Shown here piece by piece: positions 44,038 to 55,574 of a DNA stretch of 64,000 nucleotides. Numbering within the stretch: position 1 is the stretch's first letter; the number at the start of each line of letters is the position of its first letter. The position numbers were made by a program, and so were the translations under genes. The notes below the pieces were generated by a model, which saw only the letters and a list, made by a program, of their open reading frames with translations, had not been told where the DNA came from and searched no databases. The stretch comes from Ruegeria sp. HKCCD8929 (GTDB lineage Bacteria; Pseudomonadota; Alphaproteobacteria; Rhodobacterales; Rhodobacteraceae), in contig NZ_WPZY01000007.1 of assembly GCF_013031405.1 (NCBI RefSeq), forward strand, positions 186,001 through 250,000, read 5' to 3'.

Positions 44038-45283
44038 GAGGCACCTTTTTCATGGCTGGGGGTTCAGGGGCTTGCATAAGGGGATTGCTGTCCATCACAC
44101 CCCCCGGCAACAACGCCGGGAAAGCAGATTGCGACCAGCGCACCAGCTGCACGGCAGGGGAGCCGAGCAACAATTTGGCTGCGGGTTGGGTCCACAGCAC
44201 ATGGTCCATACTGTCATTGGGGCGATAGGGGGCGTCGGCGATGCCGTTGCCGTCGACGTCATAGGCGGCAAAATCGGACCAGTAATTGCCGCGCCCATCC
44301 TCGGACCACTCGACCCACTTGGTCGAGACGTATTTCACCTGGGTCCGGTTGCCGATGAAGGCGTTGCCGAGGATACGGTTGCGTTCCGAGCCGGCGGTAA
44401 AGTGAATGCCGATGCCGCAGCCCTGGAACCAGTTGTCGGTGAACTCGTTCTTGTTGGAATTGTAGAGAAAGGTGCATTTCTCCTTGGCACCCTTCACCAC
44501 ATTCCCGGTGATCACGCTCTTGTTGGCATAGTTCAGCATCACGCCATGCTCTCGGTCGCCGATCGACACATTGTCGGCGACCTTTACGTTGGTCGAGAAC
44601 ATGACGGCATAACCTAAGTCATTTCCGACCGAGATATTGCCGGAAACAACCGAATCATCGGCATACATATAGTGGACGGCAAAGCGCAGATCGCGGAACA
44701 GGTTGCCGGTGAAGGTGTTCTTCTTGGACGAGTTTACAAAGATCCCGTCGCGGCCATAGCGGATGTCGTTATCTGCAACCACCGCGCCCGGCGCGTTCCA
44801 GACATAGACCCCATTGCCGCGCACATTCATGTGGCGGTCCTGGCGGCCTTCGATCCGGTTGCCGCGGACGATGCTGTCGTTGGCGCCGTGAATGTCGATG
44901 CCATAGAGGTTGCCCAGCAGCACATTATCCTCGACCACCGGCGCTGTGGCCGTCTTGGTCAGTTGGATGCCGCTGTCAATCCCGTCATGGTCCGAGCCTG
45001 AGCCAATCACCGTCAGCCCGCGCACGGTTACGCCCGGCCCAGTTACGGTAATGACGCTGCCCGCGCCTTGTCCGTCGATGGTGGCCTGCCCCAGCCCGTC
45101 GATGGTGACGGGCCGATCCAGCACCAAGGTTTCGGTGTAGACACCGGGGCTCAGGCGGAGGGTGTCTCCATCTGCCGCCTGCGCCAGTATCTCGTTGATG
45201 GCCCCCGCCCGGTTGGGCACATCCCAATCCGCCGCCCAAAGGGGCGAGCCGAGCAGGAGCGGTATGAGCAGGGGCCAACGCAT
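44027..45283 (-). CDS. nosD: NosD, periplasmic beta-helix copper-maturation protein
   Basis: A 418-residue exported protein: signal peptide MRWPLLIPLLLGSPLWAA, then right-handed beta-helix (PbH1) repeats such as VRGNRIEG, VWNAPGAVVADNDIRYGRDGIF, NTFTGNLFRDLRFAVHYMYADDSVVSGN and ITGNVVKGAKEKC. The ATG at 45283 was chosen over a longer frame that overlaps nosZ, because it gives the signal peptide. NosD docks on NosFY and handles copper between NosL and NosZ. Confidence 0.95.
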   Translation of the reverse strand: MRWPLLIPLLLGSPLWAADWDVPNRAGAINEILAQAADGDTLRLSPGVYTETLVLDRPVTIDGLGQATIDGQGAGSVITVTGPGVTVRGLTVIGSGSDHDGIDSGIQLTKTATAPVVEDNVLLGNLYGIDIHGANDSIVRGNRIEGRQDRHMNVRGNGVYVWNAPGAVVADNDIRYGRDGIFVNSSKKNTFTGNLFRDLRFAVHYMYADDSVVSGNISVGNDLGYAVMFSTNVKVADNVSIGDREHGVMLNYANKSVITGNVVKGAKEKCTFLYNSNKNEFTDNWFQGCGIGIHFTAGSERNRILGNAFIGNRTQVKYVSTKWVEWSEDGRGNYWSDFAAYDVDGNGIADAPYRPNDSMDHVLWTQPAAKLLLGSPAVQLVRWSQSAFPALLPGGVMDSNPLMQAPEPPAMKKVPHDG

Positions 45284-45284
45284 T

Positions 45285-47192
45285 TTATGCGCTCCGCGGC
45301 TCAACAAACATCCGGCCGCGCATTTCCATGTGCAGCGCGTGGCAGAACCATTGGCAATAGTACCAGTGCACGCCCGGACGGTCGGCAATGAAGGTGACCG
45401 AAGCGGTGGCCTGCGGTGCGACCTCCATCGCGATGCCGAAGTTCGACAGGCACAGCCCGTGGGTCACGTCGTCCACGTCATCCAGGTTGGTAACATAGAT
45501 GGTCACCTCGTCGCCCTGCTTGACCGAGAACTTCTCCATGCTGAAGACAGGCGCGGTCGAGGTCATGTAGACGCGGACCTTGTTGCCGTCGCGGATCGGT
45601 TCCTCGGCGCCTTCTTCCAGATCGACACCATCGGCAGCCGCCTGCTGACGCGCATCTTCCCACATCGGGTCGTTGCGATCCCAGACGTTGACCGGGTTCA
45701 CCTTGGAGCGGTGGACAAGGATCGAGTCGTGCGGCTCGGCAAAGGTCGGGCCGTCATGGACCACCTTCATCTTGTCGCCCGAGATGTCGATCAGCTGCTC
45801 GTTTTCCGGCTTCAGCGGACCCACGTTCAGGAAGCGGTCTTTCGAGAACTTGTTCATCGAAATCAGCCACTTGCCATCGGCTTCGGCGGTTTCACCCATC
45901 GAGGTCGAGTTGTGGCCCGGCTGATAATGCACGTCCACCTTGTCGACGATCGGGTCAACGTCCGCACCGGCATAGGCTTCGATGGCCTTGGCGATGTCCC
46001 ATTTCACCACCTGGCTGTCCAGGAACAAGGTGGTGAAGGCATTGCCCTTGCCGTCGAACGCGGTGTGAAGCGGGCCAAGGCCCAACTGAGGTTCGGCCAC
46101 GATTGCGGAACGCGGATCGGCATTGTCGGCAAACAGCGCGTCGACCTTCTCCACATCGATCACGGATACGGTCGGCGACAGCTTACCGTTGATCATGATG
46201 TGTTTCTTGTCGGGCGCCGCGTTCACACCATGCGGCGAGTTCGGGATCGGGATATAGCGGGTCAGGTTGCCACCGGCCTCTTTGCGACCGTCCACAACCT
46301 TGACGCCGTTCAGTTCCTGATAGTTCCCGGCGGCCACGGCCTCTTCGATGCCTTTCAGGTTGAACACGACCACGTGGTCCAGCTCGTTCTCGGTCATCTC
46401 GGCCAGGTTCATACCCATTTCCGAGTTGTACGAAGTCGAGAACGCGTATTTGCCCTGATAGTCGCAATCGGTGTTGTCAAGGTTGCCCGACACCATCACC
46501 TGCCACGCGATCTCCATCGTGTCACCGTCGATGGCGGTGAAGATGTTCACGTATTGCGACGGATCGTCGAGAATCTCGCCATCATTGACCAGCGGAGCCT
46601 CATGCTCGCCGTTGGCGAAGATGTAGCCGGTGCGCGGGTATTTCTGCGGACGCAGTCCGTGGATGTCATGCGCGTTCGGGATCTCGATGATCTTGTCGCA
46701 TTTCATGACGTCGCAGCGCACGCGGGCCACGCGGGTGTTGGCCTTATCGTTCATGAACAGATAGCGGCCATCATAGGTGCCATCGGTGAAGGACATATGC
46801 GGGTGGTGCAGGTCGCCGTTGTCATAGGTAACCTTGCCGTTTGCAGCCAGATATTCCTTGGTCTCGGGCAACAGGCCTTCGGTCAGAACCTTCAGCGATT
46901 CATTGGTCTGGCCCCAGCCGGTGGCCGAGCAGCGGTTGAATACCGGCACCCGCATCAACTCGCGCATCGAGGGCACGCCCAGAATGCGCAGCTCGCCGGT
47001 CTGGCCCGAGGACCAGAAACCGTAGTACTCGTCCAGCTCACCGGGCTCCAGATGGGCGGCGGCGGCGGCGCTGGCCTCTTTCGCGGTCATCAGGGTCGCG
47101 CCCAGACCGGTTCCGGCCAGCACAGCCCCCGTCGCGGTTGCCCCCAGCATTCCGCGGCGTGTGACGTTCAGGGTCTTGTCGTGTTCCGACAT
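45285..47192 (-). CDS. nosZ: Nitrous-oxide reductase NosZ (clade I)
   Basis: A 635-residue periplasmic enzyme reducing N2O to N2. The Tat signal [12 protein letters not shown] marks clade I. The beta-propeller contains His ligands of the CuZ site (LHHPHMS, NAHDIHG, EPHDS, among others). The C-terminal cupredoxin has the CuA motif [12 protein letters not shown] with Cys613, Cys617, His621 and Met624. The ATG at 47192 follows GGAGG. It lies 14 bases after nosR and one base before nosD. Confidence 0.98.
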   Translation of the reverse strand: MSEHDKTLNVTRRGMLGATATGAVLAGTGLGATLMTAKEASAAAAAHLEPGELDEYYGFWSSGQTGELRILGVPSMRELMRVPVFNRCSATGWGQTNESLKVLTEGLLPETKEYLAANGKVTYDNGDLHHPHMSFTDGTYDGRYLFMNDKANTRVARVRCDVMKCDKIIEIPNAHDIHGLRPQKYPRTGYIFANGEHEAPLVNDGEILDDPSQYVNIFTAIDGDTMEIAWQVMVSGNLDNTDCDYQGKYAFSTSYNSEMGMNLAEMTENELDHVVVFNLKGIEEAVAAGNYQELNGVKVVDGRKEAGGNLTRYIPIPNSPHGVNAAPDKKHIMINGKLSPTVSVIDVEKVDALFADNADPRSAIVAEPQLGLGPLHTAFDGKGNAFTTLFLDSQVVKWDIAKAIEAYAGADVDPIVDKVDVHYQPGHNSTSMGETAEADGKWLISMNKFSKDRFLNVGPLKPENEQLIDISGDKMKVVHDGPTFAEPHDSILVHRSKVNPVNVWDRNDPMWEDARQQAAADGVDLEEGAEEPIRDGNKVRVYMTSTAPVFSMEKFSVKQGDEVTIYVTNLDDVDDVTHGLCLSNFGIAMEVAPQATASVTFIADRPGVHWYYCQWFCHALHMEMRGRMFVEPRSA

Positions 47193-47206
47193 GGTCGTTC
47201 CTCCTT

Positions 47207-49375
47207 TTAGGAAACGGTTTGCGGTTTGGCGTTCGGATGGTTCGCCGGTGGTTGTCCAAGAGCCCCCTTCAGATCGGCGGTACCGACCTTGGCGCGGCGT
47301 TTGATCTGCTTGATCACCACCGGGCATTTGCTCTCGGACTGATAAAGGACCTGACAGTGCAGGCAGGTGACGCATTCGTTCGGGTTGATCTCACCGGTCG
47401 GGTGGATCGCCTGAACCGGACATTCGTTGGCGCAGGTCTGGCATGGGGTGCCGCATTCCTTGTAGCGCTTGAGCCAGTCGAACATGCGGATGCGCGCGGG
47501 GATCGCCAGCGCCGCGCCCAGCGGGCACAGGTAGCGGCAGTAGAAGCGCTCGATGAAAAGGCCGATCAGCAGCAGAACCACGGCGAAGACCACAAACGGC
47601 CAGTCGCGCACGAATTTCAGGATGATCGCGGTCTTGAACGGTTCGATCTCGGCATAGGTTTCGGCCAGCGGGATCGAGACCATGCTGAGACCGAAAAGAC
47701 CAAGGAAGATCATGTATTTCAGCGGCCAGAGGCGTTCGTTCAGCCCCCAGGGCAGCGTCCATTGCGGTACGCGGAAGGCGCGCGCGATCTTGTTGGTCAG
47801 CTCCTGCAGCGCGCCGAACGGGCAGAGCCAGCCGCAATAGGCGCCGCGGCCCCAGAACAGCAGGGCGGCGGCCACCGCGAACCATTGGATAAAGACCAGA
47901 GGGTCGAGCAGGAAGGCGTCCCAGGTAAAGCCGGTCCGCAGGCTGCCCGCCAGTGCCATCAGGTTGACGACGCTGAGCTGCGCGTTGGCATACCAGCCGA
48001 CAAAGAACAGCGTGAGCGTCAGATAGCCGATGCGGAACCAGTAGAAGAAACGCGCATTGGCAGTGGCCTGGAACTGGAAGAAGAAGGTTCCCGTCAGCAC
48101 CAGCAGCATTACGCCGAGGACGCCGATCTCGACGGTCCGGTCCTTCCAGATCCGCTGCCAGAGGGCGGCCTTGGCGGCGGCCTCGTCAGTGGCATCTTCG
48201 ACCACCGCAGGCGCCGCGAGGGGGAGCAGGTAGTTTTCGGGCAGTTTGTAGCCCAGATCGAAGGTCAGAAAGGTCTTCTCGACCGCGCCCACGGCCCGCT
48301 GCACCAGCAGTTGCAGGCGGAAGGGTTCGGCGGGGTCGAATTCGGAATCGGCGGGGATTCTGAAGATGTCCAGTTCGGTGAAACTGGGCGCGTCAGGGGC
48401 TGCGACCTCGCCCAGGCGGCGCTGCTGTCGGTCGAAGAAACGGACCGAGCGGTCGCCTTGGATAAGCTGGATGCGGTCGAAGATACCGCCGCGGACATAG
48501 CCGGAGCCCTTGAAGCTGTAGGCGCCGCGGCCCAGTACGAGGATGGCGTGTTCACCCTCGTCCAACCAGTTGACAAGATTGGCATATTCCGCCTCACCCA
48601 GAAGCGACTTGCCGATGGAGGGCACCGAGACCAGCGCCATGTGCATGTCGATGAAGGTGTCGTCCGGCTCGCCCGGTTCGGGGCGCCTGATGGCGCGCTG
48701 GTCGCCGGTGGCCTCGAATGCCGCGTTGATCTGGCCGATGTCCAGCGTCATCCGGCGCACCGAGCCGTCGCCCGACAGCGTTGCCCAATCGTAGGTTTCG
48801 CTCAGCCCGGTGTCGATCTCGCGCTTGGGCCCATCCGCCTGCACCGGGGACAGACCGCCGAGGCCCAATGCGCGGGACACCTTGATACCGGCGCGCACGA
48901 GGCTGTCGTCGATCACCATGATGGTCACCGTCGCGCCCGAGATGATGTCGAGGTCATGGCCCTCGCCCCCGGTCTCGGCCTCGCGCTTGAGGTCGAGACC
49001 CGCGTAACCCTCTGTCAGGGCGACCATTTTCGAGTTGGGGATGCCGATCAAAACGATGGGTTCGGAGTGTTTGACCAGTTTCACGCCGGTCAGCACCGCG
49101 TCGGCGTCGATGGCCGCAACCACGTGAATGGGCTTGCCGGAATAGCCCGTGGTGCCAACGAAATCCGAGGTCAGGAAGGCCCATGCGACGGTCTCGCCGC
49201 CCTTCAGGACAGGGGCGACTTTCACGTCCTCGCGCACCGGGCCGAAGGCATCGGCGCCGGGGGCGAGTTCGGCGGGTTCGATCTCGGGGAGGAAGCTGGC
49301 GAGGCTGTCGGCCTGAGCGCTCAGCGCCATCAGGCAGGACAGGGCAAAGGCCAGCAGAAAATAGGTTGCGCGCAT
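47207..49375 (-). CDS. nosR: NosR, membrane flavin/Fe-S electron donor for N2O reduction
   Basis: A 722-residue polytopic protein with an N-terminal signal and an FMN-binding periplasmic domain whose attachment motif SGAT is at 146-149 (Thr149). Then come TM helices, two CxxxCP motifs ([25 protein letters not shown]) and two 4Fe-4S sites ([13 protein letters not shown] and CVTCLHCQ). NosR passes electrons from quinol to NosZ and is needed for nosZ expression. The ATG shares one base with the stop of the upstream Cys-rich gene (TGATG). Confidence 0.96.
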   Translation of the reverse strand: MRATYFLLAFALSCLMALSAQADSLASFLPEIEPAELAPGADAFGPVREDVKVAPVLKGGETVAWAFLTSDFVGTTGYSGKPIHVVAAIDADAVLTGVKLVKHSEPIVLIGIPNSKMVALTEGYAGLDLKREAETGGEGHDLDIISGATVTIMVIDDSLVRAGIKVSRALGLGGLSPVQADGPKREIDTGLSETYDWATLSGDGSVRRMTLDIGQINAAFEATGDQRAIRRPEPGEPDDTFIDMHMALVSVPSIGKSLLGEAEYANLVNWLDEGEHAILVLGRGAYSFKGSGYVRGGIFDRIQLIQGDRSVRFFDRQQRRLGEVAAPDAPSFTELDIFRIPADSEFDPAEPFRLQLLVQRAVGAVEKTFLTFDLGYKLPENYLLPLAAPAVVEDATDEAAAKAALWQRIWKDRTVEIGVLGVMLLVLTGTFFFQFQATANARFFYWFRIGYLTLTLFFVGWYANAQLSVVNLMALAGSLRTGFTWDAFLLDPLVFIQWFAVAAALLFWGRGAYCGWLCPFGALQELTNKIARAFRVPQWTLPWGLNERLWPLKYMIFLGLFGLSMVSIPLAETYAEIEPFKTAIILKFVRDWPFVVFAVVLLLIGLFIERFYCRYLCPLGAALAIPARIRMFDWLKRYKECGTPCQTCANECPVQAIHPTGEINPNECVTCLHCQVLYQSESKCPVVIKQIKRRAKVGTADLKGALGQPPANHPNAKPQTVS

Positions 49376-49836
49376 CAGGACCACGGCGCACCTCCGGTTA
49401 CTTGGATTGACGCCATGGACGCGCGCGGGGCGCGTTCGGTTCTGTCTTGGGGCGCGGGCGGAGGGCCGCGGCTGTCGGGCCAGAATTGCGCGGGGTTGTC
49501 CGGTTTGTACACAGCGCGGACATGCCATGTTCCGGTTTGTACACATCCGGACCGGGCAATCCCGGGCAGATCCGGAAGCGGCGCGGCCCCCGTCACTGCG
49601 CACAGGGCGCACTGCGCGCATTTCGGGCAAGGGGCGGTGTCGGTGGTGCCGTCTTCGGGATCGACCTGGACCCACACCGCCCCTGCCTCCGAGCAGATCT
49701 CCATCCACACACCTTGCTCGGCGCTCGCCAGCGCCGGGCTGAGCAGTTGCAAGAGCAACAGGAGGATGCCCAGCCCGCCAGCGGCCGCGCGAGGGGCACG
49801 GACGTGACGGCGTGGCAATGGGCGGTGCGCGAACAT
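49375..49836 (-). CDS. Exported CxxCxxCxxC protein heading the nos operon (DUF2946-like)
   Basis: A 153-residue protein with an Arg-rich N-terminus and signal segment GGLGILLLLLQLLSPALA. The mature part has Cys48, a regular CPKCAQCALC run (Cys70, 73, 76, 79) and Cys98, then a Pro/Arg-rich tail. A GGAG lies about seven bases before the ATG. Its stop overlaps the nosR start by one base, so it is translated with nosR. The layout recalls DUF2946-type small proteins of unknown function. A role in copper or metal handling for NosZ is suggested by position and cysteines only. Confidence 0.72.
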   Translation of the reverse strand: MFAHRPLPRRHVRAPRAAAGGLGILLLLLQLLSPALASAEQGVWMEICSEAGAVWVQVDPEDGTTDTAPCPKCAQCALCAVTGAAPLPDLPGIARSGCVQTGTWHVRAVYKPDNPAQFWPDSRGPPPAPQDRTERAPRASMASIQVTGGAPWS

Positions 49837-49893
49837 GGAGGCTCCGACTCGGGATTTCGGCCCATGTCTTAGACCCGCAGCGGGCGGAGGGAC

Positions 49894-49907
49894 TTGACTT
49901 CGGTCAG
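49894..49907 (-). promoter_or_regulatory. FNR/NnrR-type box before the nos operon
   Basis: TTGAC-TTCG-GTCAG is an inverted repeat of the TTGAC-N4-GTCAA class with one mismatch, centred about 64 bases before the first gene of the nos operon. A matching site precedes nirS. NO- or oxygen-responsive CRP/FNR regulators use such sites in denitrifiers; the regulator gene is not in the window. Confidence 0.6.
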
Positions 49908-49994
49908 GTCGGGCGCGGCCTGATCGCCGCAGGGGATCGGGCCAGGGTACAGCGGGCAGAGCTATTCAGATCTGCATAACGGATATGCGAAAAA

Positions 49995-50072
49995 GTAAAC
50001 CAATTAGTTCAGTTCGCTGGTTGAAAACTGAACCGCGTAGTTTACCTCGGTGATGTGAACTGAGTAGTTCAG
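49995..50072. promoter_or_regulatory. Cluster of TGAACT/AGTTCA inverted repeats before the 52-residue peptide gene
   Basis: Outer arms GTAAAC (49995-50000) and GTTTAC (50040-50045) enclose AGTTCAGTT (50006-50014) and AACTGAAC (50026-50033). A second palindrome, TGAACT-GAGT-AGTTCA, lies at 50056-50071, just before the ribosome binding site of the small gene. Several copies of one half-site in 70 bases look like a multi-dimer operator. No known regulator was matched. Confidence 0.6.
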
Positions 50073-50086
50073 ATCGGAGAAAGACC

Positions 50087-50245
50087 ATGAAACCCCTTAT
50101 GATTGCCCTTTCATTGACCCTTGCAACGATGGCCGCACCGGTGATGGCGCTGAGCGTGGACATGAGCAACCTGACCCCTACTCTGACTTTCCCGGAACCC
50201 GCCCCTGAACCGGTGAGCCAGGACGCTGTTATTATCAGCAAGTAA
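50087..50245 (+). CDS. Small exported peptide, 52 residues
   Basis: A 52-residue frame preceded by CGGAGAAAGACC at normal spacing. It starts MKPLMIALSLTLATMAAPVMA, a clear Sec signal peptide, and leaves a mature piece of about 31 residues that is acidic and Pro-rich (SVDMSNLTPTLTFPEPAPE). It is divergent from the nos operon and followed by a strong hairpin, so it looks like a real single-gene unit. No family was recognised. It is too short for normal gene callers. Confidence 0.7.
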   Translation: MKPLMIALSLTLATMAAPVMALSVDMSNLTPTLTFPEPAPEPVSQDAVIISK

Positions 50246-50257
50246 CGCCACCGGGCT

Positions 50258-50285
50258 GCGGGCGGGGCGGGATGGCCCCGCCCGC
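50258..50285 (+). terminator. 11-bp GC hairpin after the small peptide gene
   Basis: GCGGGCGGGGC (50258-50268) pairs exactly with GCCCCGCCCGC (50275-50285) around a six-base loop, starting 13 bases after the stop. There is no T-run, but the stem is strong. Confidence 0.65.
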
Positions 50286-50374
50286 GGTCAGGATGGGAAG
50301 AGCACGGTGCCGCCGAACAGCGTCGGCGTGCTGCACCGAAACCCCGGATTGTCAGTCCGACCCCGGACGTCCAA

Positions 50375-51547
50375 TCACTCGGCCGTTGTCACGCGAGGCC
50401 CGGTCAAGGCGGGCCACATGGCCATGAGGTAGAGCGTGAAGGCTGCGGTCCAGAGGCCTCCGGTCGCCAGCATGGCGGGCAGGTAGAGGCTGTCGATTTC
50501 GGTTCCGGCCCAGCGCAGCAGCGCGGCGGCGGCCATCAAGCCATAGCCCAGCGCCATCGGCGCGGATGCAACCAGCGGACGGCCCGAATGGCCCAGCGCG
50601 GCGCGGCTCATTACCGCGAGCGTCATGCCGCCAACGCAGCCGATGCCGAGGATGTGCAGACCGGCCAGTTCGTTGCCGATGCCCAGACCCGAAAGCCCCC
50701 AGAGAAGCATTCCGAGCGCCAGCATCGCCAGCCCCAGATGCAGGGCCAGCAGGATGGGTTTGTTCAGGCACCATGCTCCGCCCCAGCGGGCCAGCCGCGC
50801 GATCTGTAGCAGGCCGAAGAGGATGGCGGCGGGGGCGATCGCCTGCGCGGGCAGGCCCGTCATCACCAGGATCGGCAGCAGCAGGGCGAGGATCAGCGCC
50901 GCGCGCTCAACCGGTTTGGCACTGTGCGGCCAGCGCGCCTCGGGCACGCCTGCGCGTTTCATGGCGTTGCGGGTGAAGGCCGGCGTCACCCGGCCGCCCA
51001 GCACCGAGATCAGGGCGGTGACGGCGATCAGCCCTCCGCGCAGACCGGCCAGGGCGGTATCGCTGGTCGCTCCGGTCCATTCCAGATGCACCAGCAGGTT
51101 GGCGGCCCAGATATAGGAAAGAAACAGCAGGAACATGACGTTCTGTGGTTTCGGGCGTTTCAGCAATTGGGTGAGGATTTTCAGCGCCAGCACCGGGATG
51201 AACGACAGGTCCAGCGCCGCGACCAGCACCGGCGGCAAAAGCCCCGCGTACCAGACCGCCAGCCGTCCGGCCAGCCACAGCCCTGCCGCCAGCGCGATGA
51301 AGCCCTGCCGCGCGCCCGGGGCGCCGGTCCAGTTCGGCACGGCGGTCAGGAAGAACCCGCCGATGGCGGCGGTGGCGTAGCCGAAGATCATCTCGTGCGC
51401 GTGCCAGAGCACCGGGGCCTGCGACGATGCCGGGCCGGCGGTGGCGCCGCCGAGATAGAGTACCCAGATCAGGCCGGTGAACACGCCATAGAGCCCGGCT
51501 GCCAGGAAAAACACCCGGAAGCCTTCGGAAAACAGCCGGTTCAGCAT
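50375..51547 (-). CDS. nnrS: NnrS family membrane protein
   Basis: A 390-residue protein with about 12 TM helices, starting at MLNRLFSEGFRVFFLAAGLYG. Conserved His residues are seen in LWHAHEMIFGYA and LAGLHILGIGCVGGMTLAVMSRAALGHSGRPL. NnrS is a haem- and copper-containing membrane protein co-regulated with nitrite and NO reductases, thought to ease nitrosative stress. The start lies two bases after the nirI stop, so the two form one operon. Confidence 0.93.
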   Translation of the reverse strand: MLNRLFSEGFRVFFLAAGLYGVFTGLIWVLYLGGATAGPASSQAPVLWHAHEMIFGYATAAIGGFFLTAVPNWTGAPGARQGFIALAAGLWLAGRLAVWYAGLLPPVLVAALDLSFIPVLALKILTQLLKRPKPQNVMFLLFLSYIWAANLLVHLEWTGATSDTALAGLRGGLIAVTALISVLGGRVTPAFTRNAMKRAGVPEARWPHSAKPVERAALILALLLPILVMTGLPAQAIAPAAILFGLLQIARLARWGGAWCLNKPILLALHLGLAMLALGMLLWGLSGLGIGNELAGLHILGIGCVGGMTLAVMSRAALGHSGRPLVASAPMALGYGLMAAAALLRWAGTEIDSLYLPAMLATGGLWTAAFTLYLMAMWPALTGPRVTTAE

Positions 51548-51549
51548 GG

Positions 51550-53619
51550 CTAGGCCGTGGCCTTTTGCTGTGCGGCCCGCGCCCGGCGTTTCAGGGTCGG
51601 GCAGGTGTTGGGGTCGTTGAAGATGACCTGGCATCGCAGACATAGGACACACTCATTTGGATTGATCCGGCCCAGCGGGTCGATGGCACCGACGGTGCAT
51701 TTGGGTTCGCACAACCGGCATTCGCGGCCGCATTGCGGGCGGCGGCGCAGCCAGTCGAAGATCTTGAGCTTGGCCGGGATCGCAAGCGCGGCACCCAGCG
51801 GGCAGAGGTAGCGGCAGTAGAAGCGCTCGATGAAGAGCCCCGCCGTCAGCAGGACCAGCACGAAGAGGACGAAGGGCCAGGCGCGGATCATCCGGAGCGA
51901 GATGGCGGTCTTGAACGGTTCCGCCTCGGCCAGGATCAGCGCGTCCTTCATCGAGTAGAAGCTGAGCGCGAGGATGGCGATGAAGAGGGTGTATTTGATG
52001 ATCCAAAGCCGTTCATGCAGGGGTTGCGGCACGGCGATCTGTTTGACGCCGAGACGGCGGGCGGCCTGGTTGAGCAGTTCCTGCAGGGCGCCAAACGGGC
52101 AGAGCCAGCCGCAGAACACACCCCGTCCCCAGAACAAGAGCCCCAGCGCGACCCCGGCCCAGAGGGTGAAGATCACCGGTTCGATCAGGAACGTCTCCCA
52201 CCGGAACCCGCTCAGGAGCGATTGCACGAAGGCCACCACCTGTACCACCGAGAGCTGGCCGTTCACGCCCCAGCCGAGCCAGATCAGCGTGACCGAGAGG
52301 AACCCGAGCCGCAGGCGGAACCAGAGTTTCGGGCGGCGCACGATCCATTCCTGGGCCAGCAGGATCAGGGTCAGCAGCACCTGCATCGAGGCCACGCCGA
52401 TGACCGCCCATTTGCGGCGCTCCCAGGTCTCCTGCCAGAGCGGGATCGGCTCGGGCGGCAGCGGGTTGAGGTAGGTTTCGGGCAGCGCGTAATCCAGTGC
52501 GGCGGTCATCGTGACCTCGCCCTGCGCGCCGGGGCGGCGAGCGGTGAGTGCGAGTTGGAAGGGTGCTGCGGGATCGAAGCCCGGGCCGCCAATCTGGAAG
52601 AGCGAGCGTTCCTTGAGTTCCGGCGCGCCCTTGGCGAGCTTGTCGATGCGGGTATAGCCCTGCCGCAGCAGGGGCAGGCGCAGGTCGCCCTGCACCACTT
52701 CGAGCCGGTCGAACAGGCCCGATTTGCGCCAATCGAGCCCGCGATGGGAATAGAGCCCGCGCGAGCCCACGAAGAGGCCCACCTTGTCCGCAGGCAGGCC
52801 GCCCACGGCGTGGGTATAGCTTTGCTGGCCGAGGATGGTGCGGCCGATGGTGGGCGGGTCGATCATGGCAGCGAACAGCTCGATGAAGGTTCCGTCGCCG
52901 GGCTCCAGCGGCGGTTCGGCCCCGGCCAGCCCCTCGGCGGCTTGCGTCATGTCGAGATGTAGGCGGGTGATGGCGCCCTGTTCCAGCAGCGTGTCCCAGT
53001 CGCTGGGCGTATAGCTCACCCGGTCGATCCGCCCGGCGTCGAGGATGCCGCGCGAGAGGGCCAGCGTGCGCCCGACCCGCAGGATGGCGTCGCGGATCAC
53101 CCCGGTCGAGACGGTGGCGCGCGAGATGATGTCGGGGGCACCGGCCTCGGCCAATGCTGCCGATTGCAGAGGTGCGGTCAGATCCACGCCACCGAACCCG
53201 CCGACGAAGCGGGCGATGTCGGCGTCCGACAGGCCCAGCGTCAGGATCGGCTCGGAATGGCGCATCAGCCGGGCGCTGGCGATACGGGCGTCGGGGGTGA
53301 CGGCTACCAGCATGTCGATGGGGCGGCCGGAATAGCCGACAGTGCGGGCGATCTCCCAACTGGAACCGATATGGGCAAGCACAGCGCCGTCCGGCGCCTC
53401 AACCCGCCAGCCGGGCGGCGCGCTGTCCGTGTCGCGGATGACGATCACCGGGCCGGGAAGGTCCAGCATGTCGGCGGCCAGTCGGGCGTCGGGCTCGGCC
53501 GGAGCGATATCGGCCTCGAAGCGGAACCGGTCCTGCGCCGCAAGAGGCGTGGCCCAGGCGGTCAGCAGCGCAAGCGCGCAGAGCACGCCGCACCAGATCC
53601 GGTGTCGCAACGTTTCCAT
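51550..53619 (-). CDS. nirI: NirI, NosR/NirI-family membrane Fe-S protein
   Basis: A 689-residue protein with the same plan as NosR: signal peptide, periplasmic flavin-like domain, TM helices, two CxxxCP motifs ([19 protein letters not shown]) and two 4Fe-4S sites (CGRECRLCEPKC and CVLCLRCQ). The FMN-attachment position reads SRAT (166-169) instead of the SGAT of NosR. NirI is needed for nirS expression in Paracoccus. The ATG at 53619 gives the signal peptide. It is divergent from nirS across 113 bases. Confidence 0.9.
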   Translation of the reverse strand: METLRHRIWCGVLCALALLTAWATPLAAQDRFRFEADIAPAEPDARLAADMLDLPGPVIVIRDTDSAPPGWRVEAPDGAVLAHIGSSWEIARTVGYSGRPIDMLVAVTPDARIASARLMRHSEPILTLGLSDADIARFVGGFGGVDLTAPLQSAALAEAGAPDIISRATVSTGVIRDAILRVGRTLALSRGILDAGRIDRVSYTPSDWDTLLEQGAITRLHLDMTQAAEGLAGAEPPLEPGDGTFIELFAAMIDPPTIGRTILGQQSYTHAVGGLPADKVGLFVGSRGLYSHRGLDWRKSGLFDRLEVVQGDLRLPLLRQGYTRIDKLAKGAPELKERSLFQIGGPGFDPAAPFQLALTARRPGAQGEVTMTAALDYALPETYLNPLPPEPIPLWQETWERRKWAVIGVASMQVLLTLILLAQEWIVRRPKLWFRLRLGFLSVTLIWLGWGVNGQLSVVQVVAFVQSLLSGFRWETFLIEPVIFTLWAGVALGLLFWGRGVFCGWLCPFGALQELLNQAARRLGVKQIAVPQPLHERLWIIKYTLFIAILALSFYSMKDALILAEAEPFKTAISLRMIRAWPFVLFVLVLLTAGLFIERFYCRYLCPLGAALAIPAKLKIFDWLRRRPQCGRECRLCEPKCTVGAIDPLGRINPNECVLCLRCQVIFNDPNTCPTLKRRARAAQQKATA

Positions 53620-53621
53620 GA

Positions 53622-55487
<1,866 letters not shown>

Positions 55488-55497
55488 TCAGTCCAAC

Positions 55498-55537
55498 GGG
55501 GCGGGCCATTTTGCGTTCCTTCGGCCCGCCCCCTTTT
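55498..55537 (+). terminator. Intrinsic terminator between nirS and nirE
   Basis: GGGGCGGGCC (55498-55507) pairs exactly with GGCCCGCCCC (55523-55532) around a 15-base loop and is followed by CTTTT. A partial stop here would give much more nirS mRNA than nirE-N mRNA, as expected for a catalytic subunit versus cofactor enzymes. Confidence 0.82.
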
Positions 55538-55574
55538 CCCTTGCGCCAGCCACCTTCTACTGACGGAGCACGCC

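Noticed and set aside
45162..49807. Two very long plus-strand frames (682 and 862 codons) opposite nosZ and nosR
   Set aside because: They are antisense shadows caused by high GC and codon bias; the minus-strand frames encode clear NosZ and NosR, and the shadow proteins are rich in His, Arg and Gly with no recognisable domain.
49966..50241. Minus-strand frame of 91 codons over the operator cluster and small peptide gene
   Set aside because: It runs across the inverted repeats and lacks a ribosome site; the plus-strand 52-residue frame has both a good ribosome site and a signal peptide.
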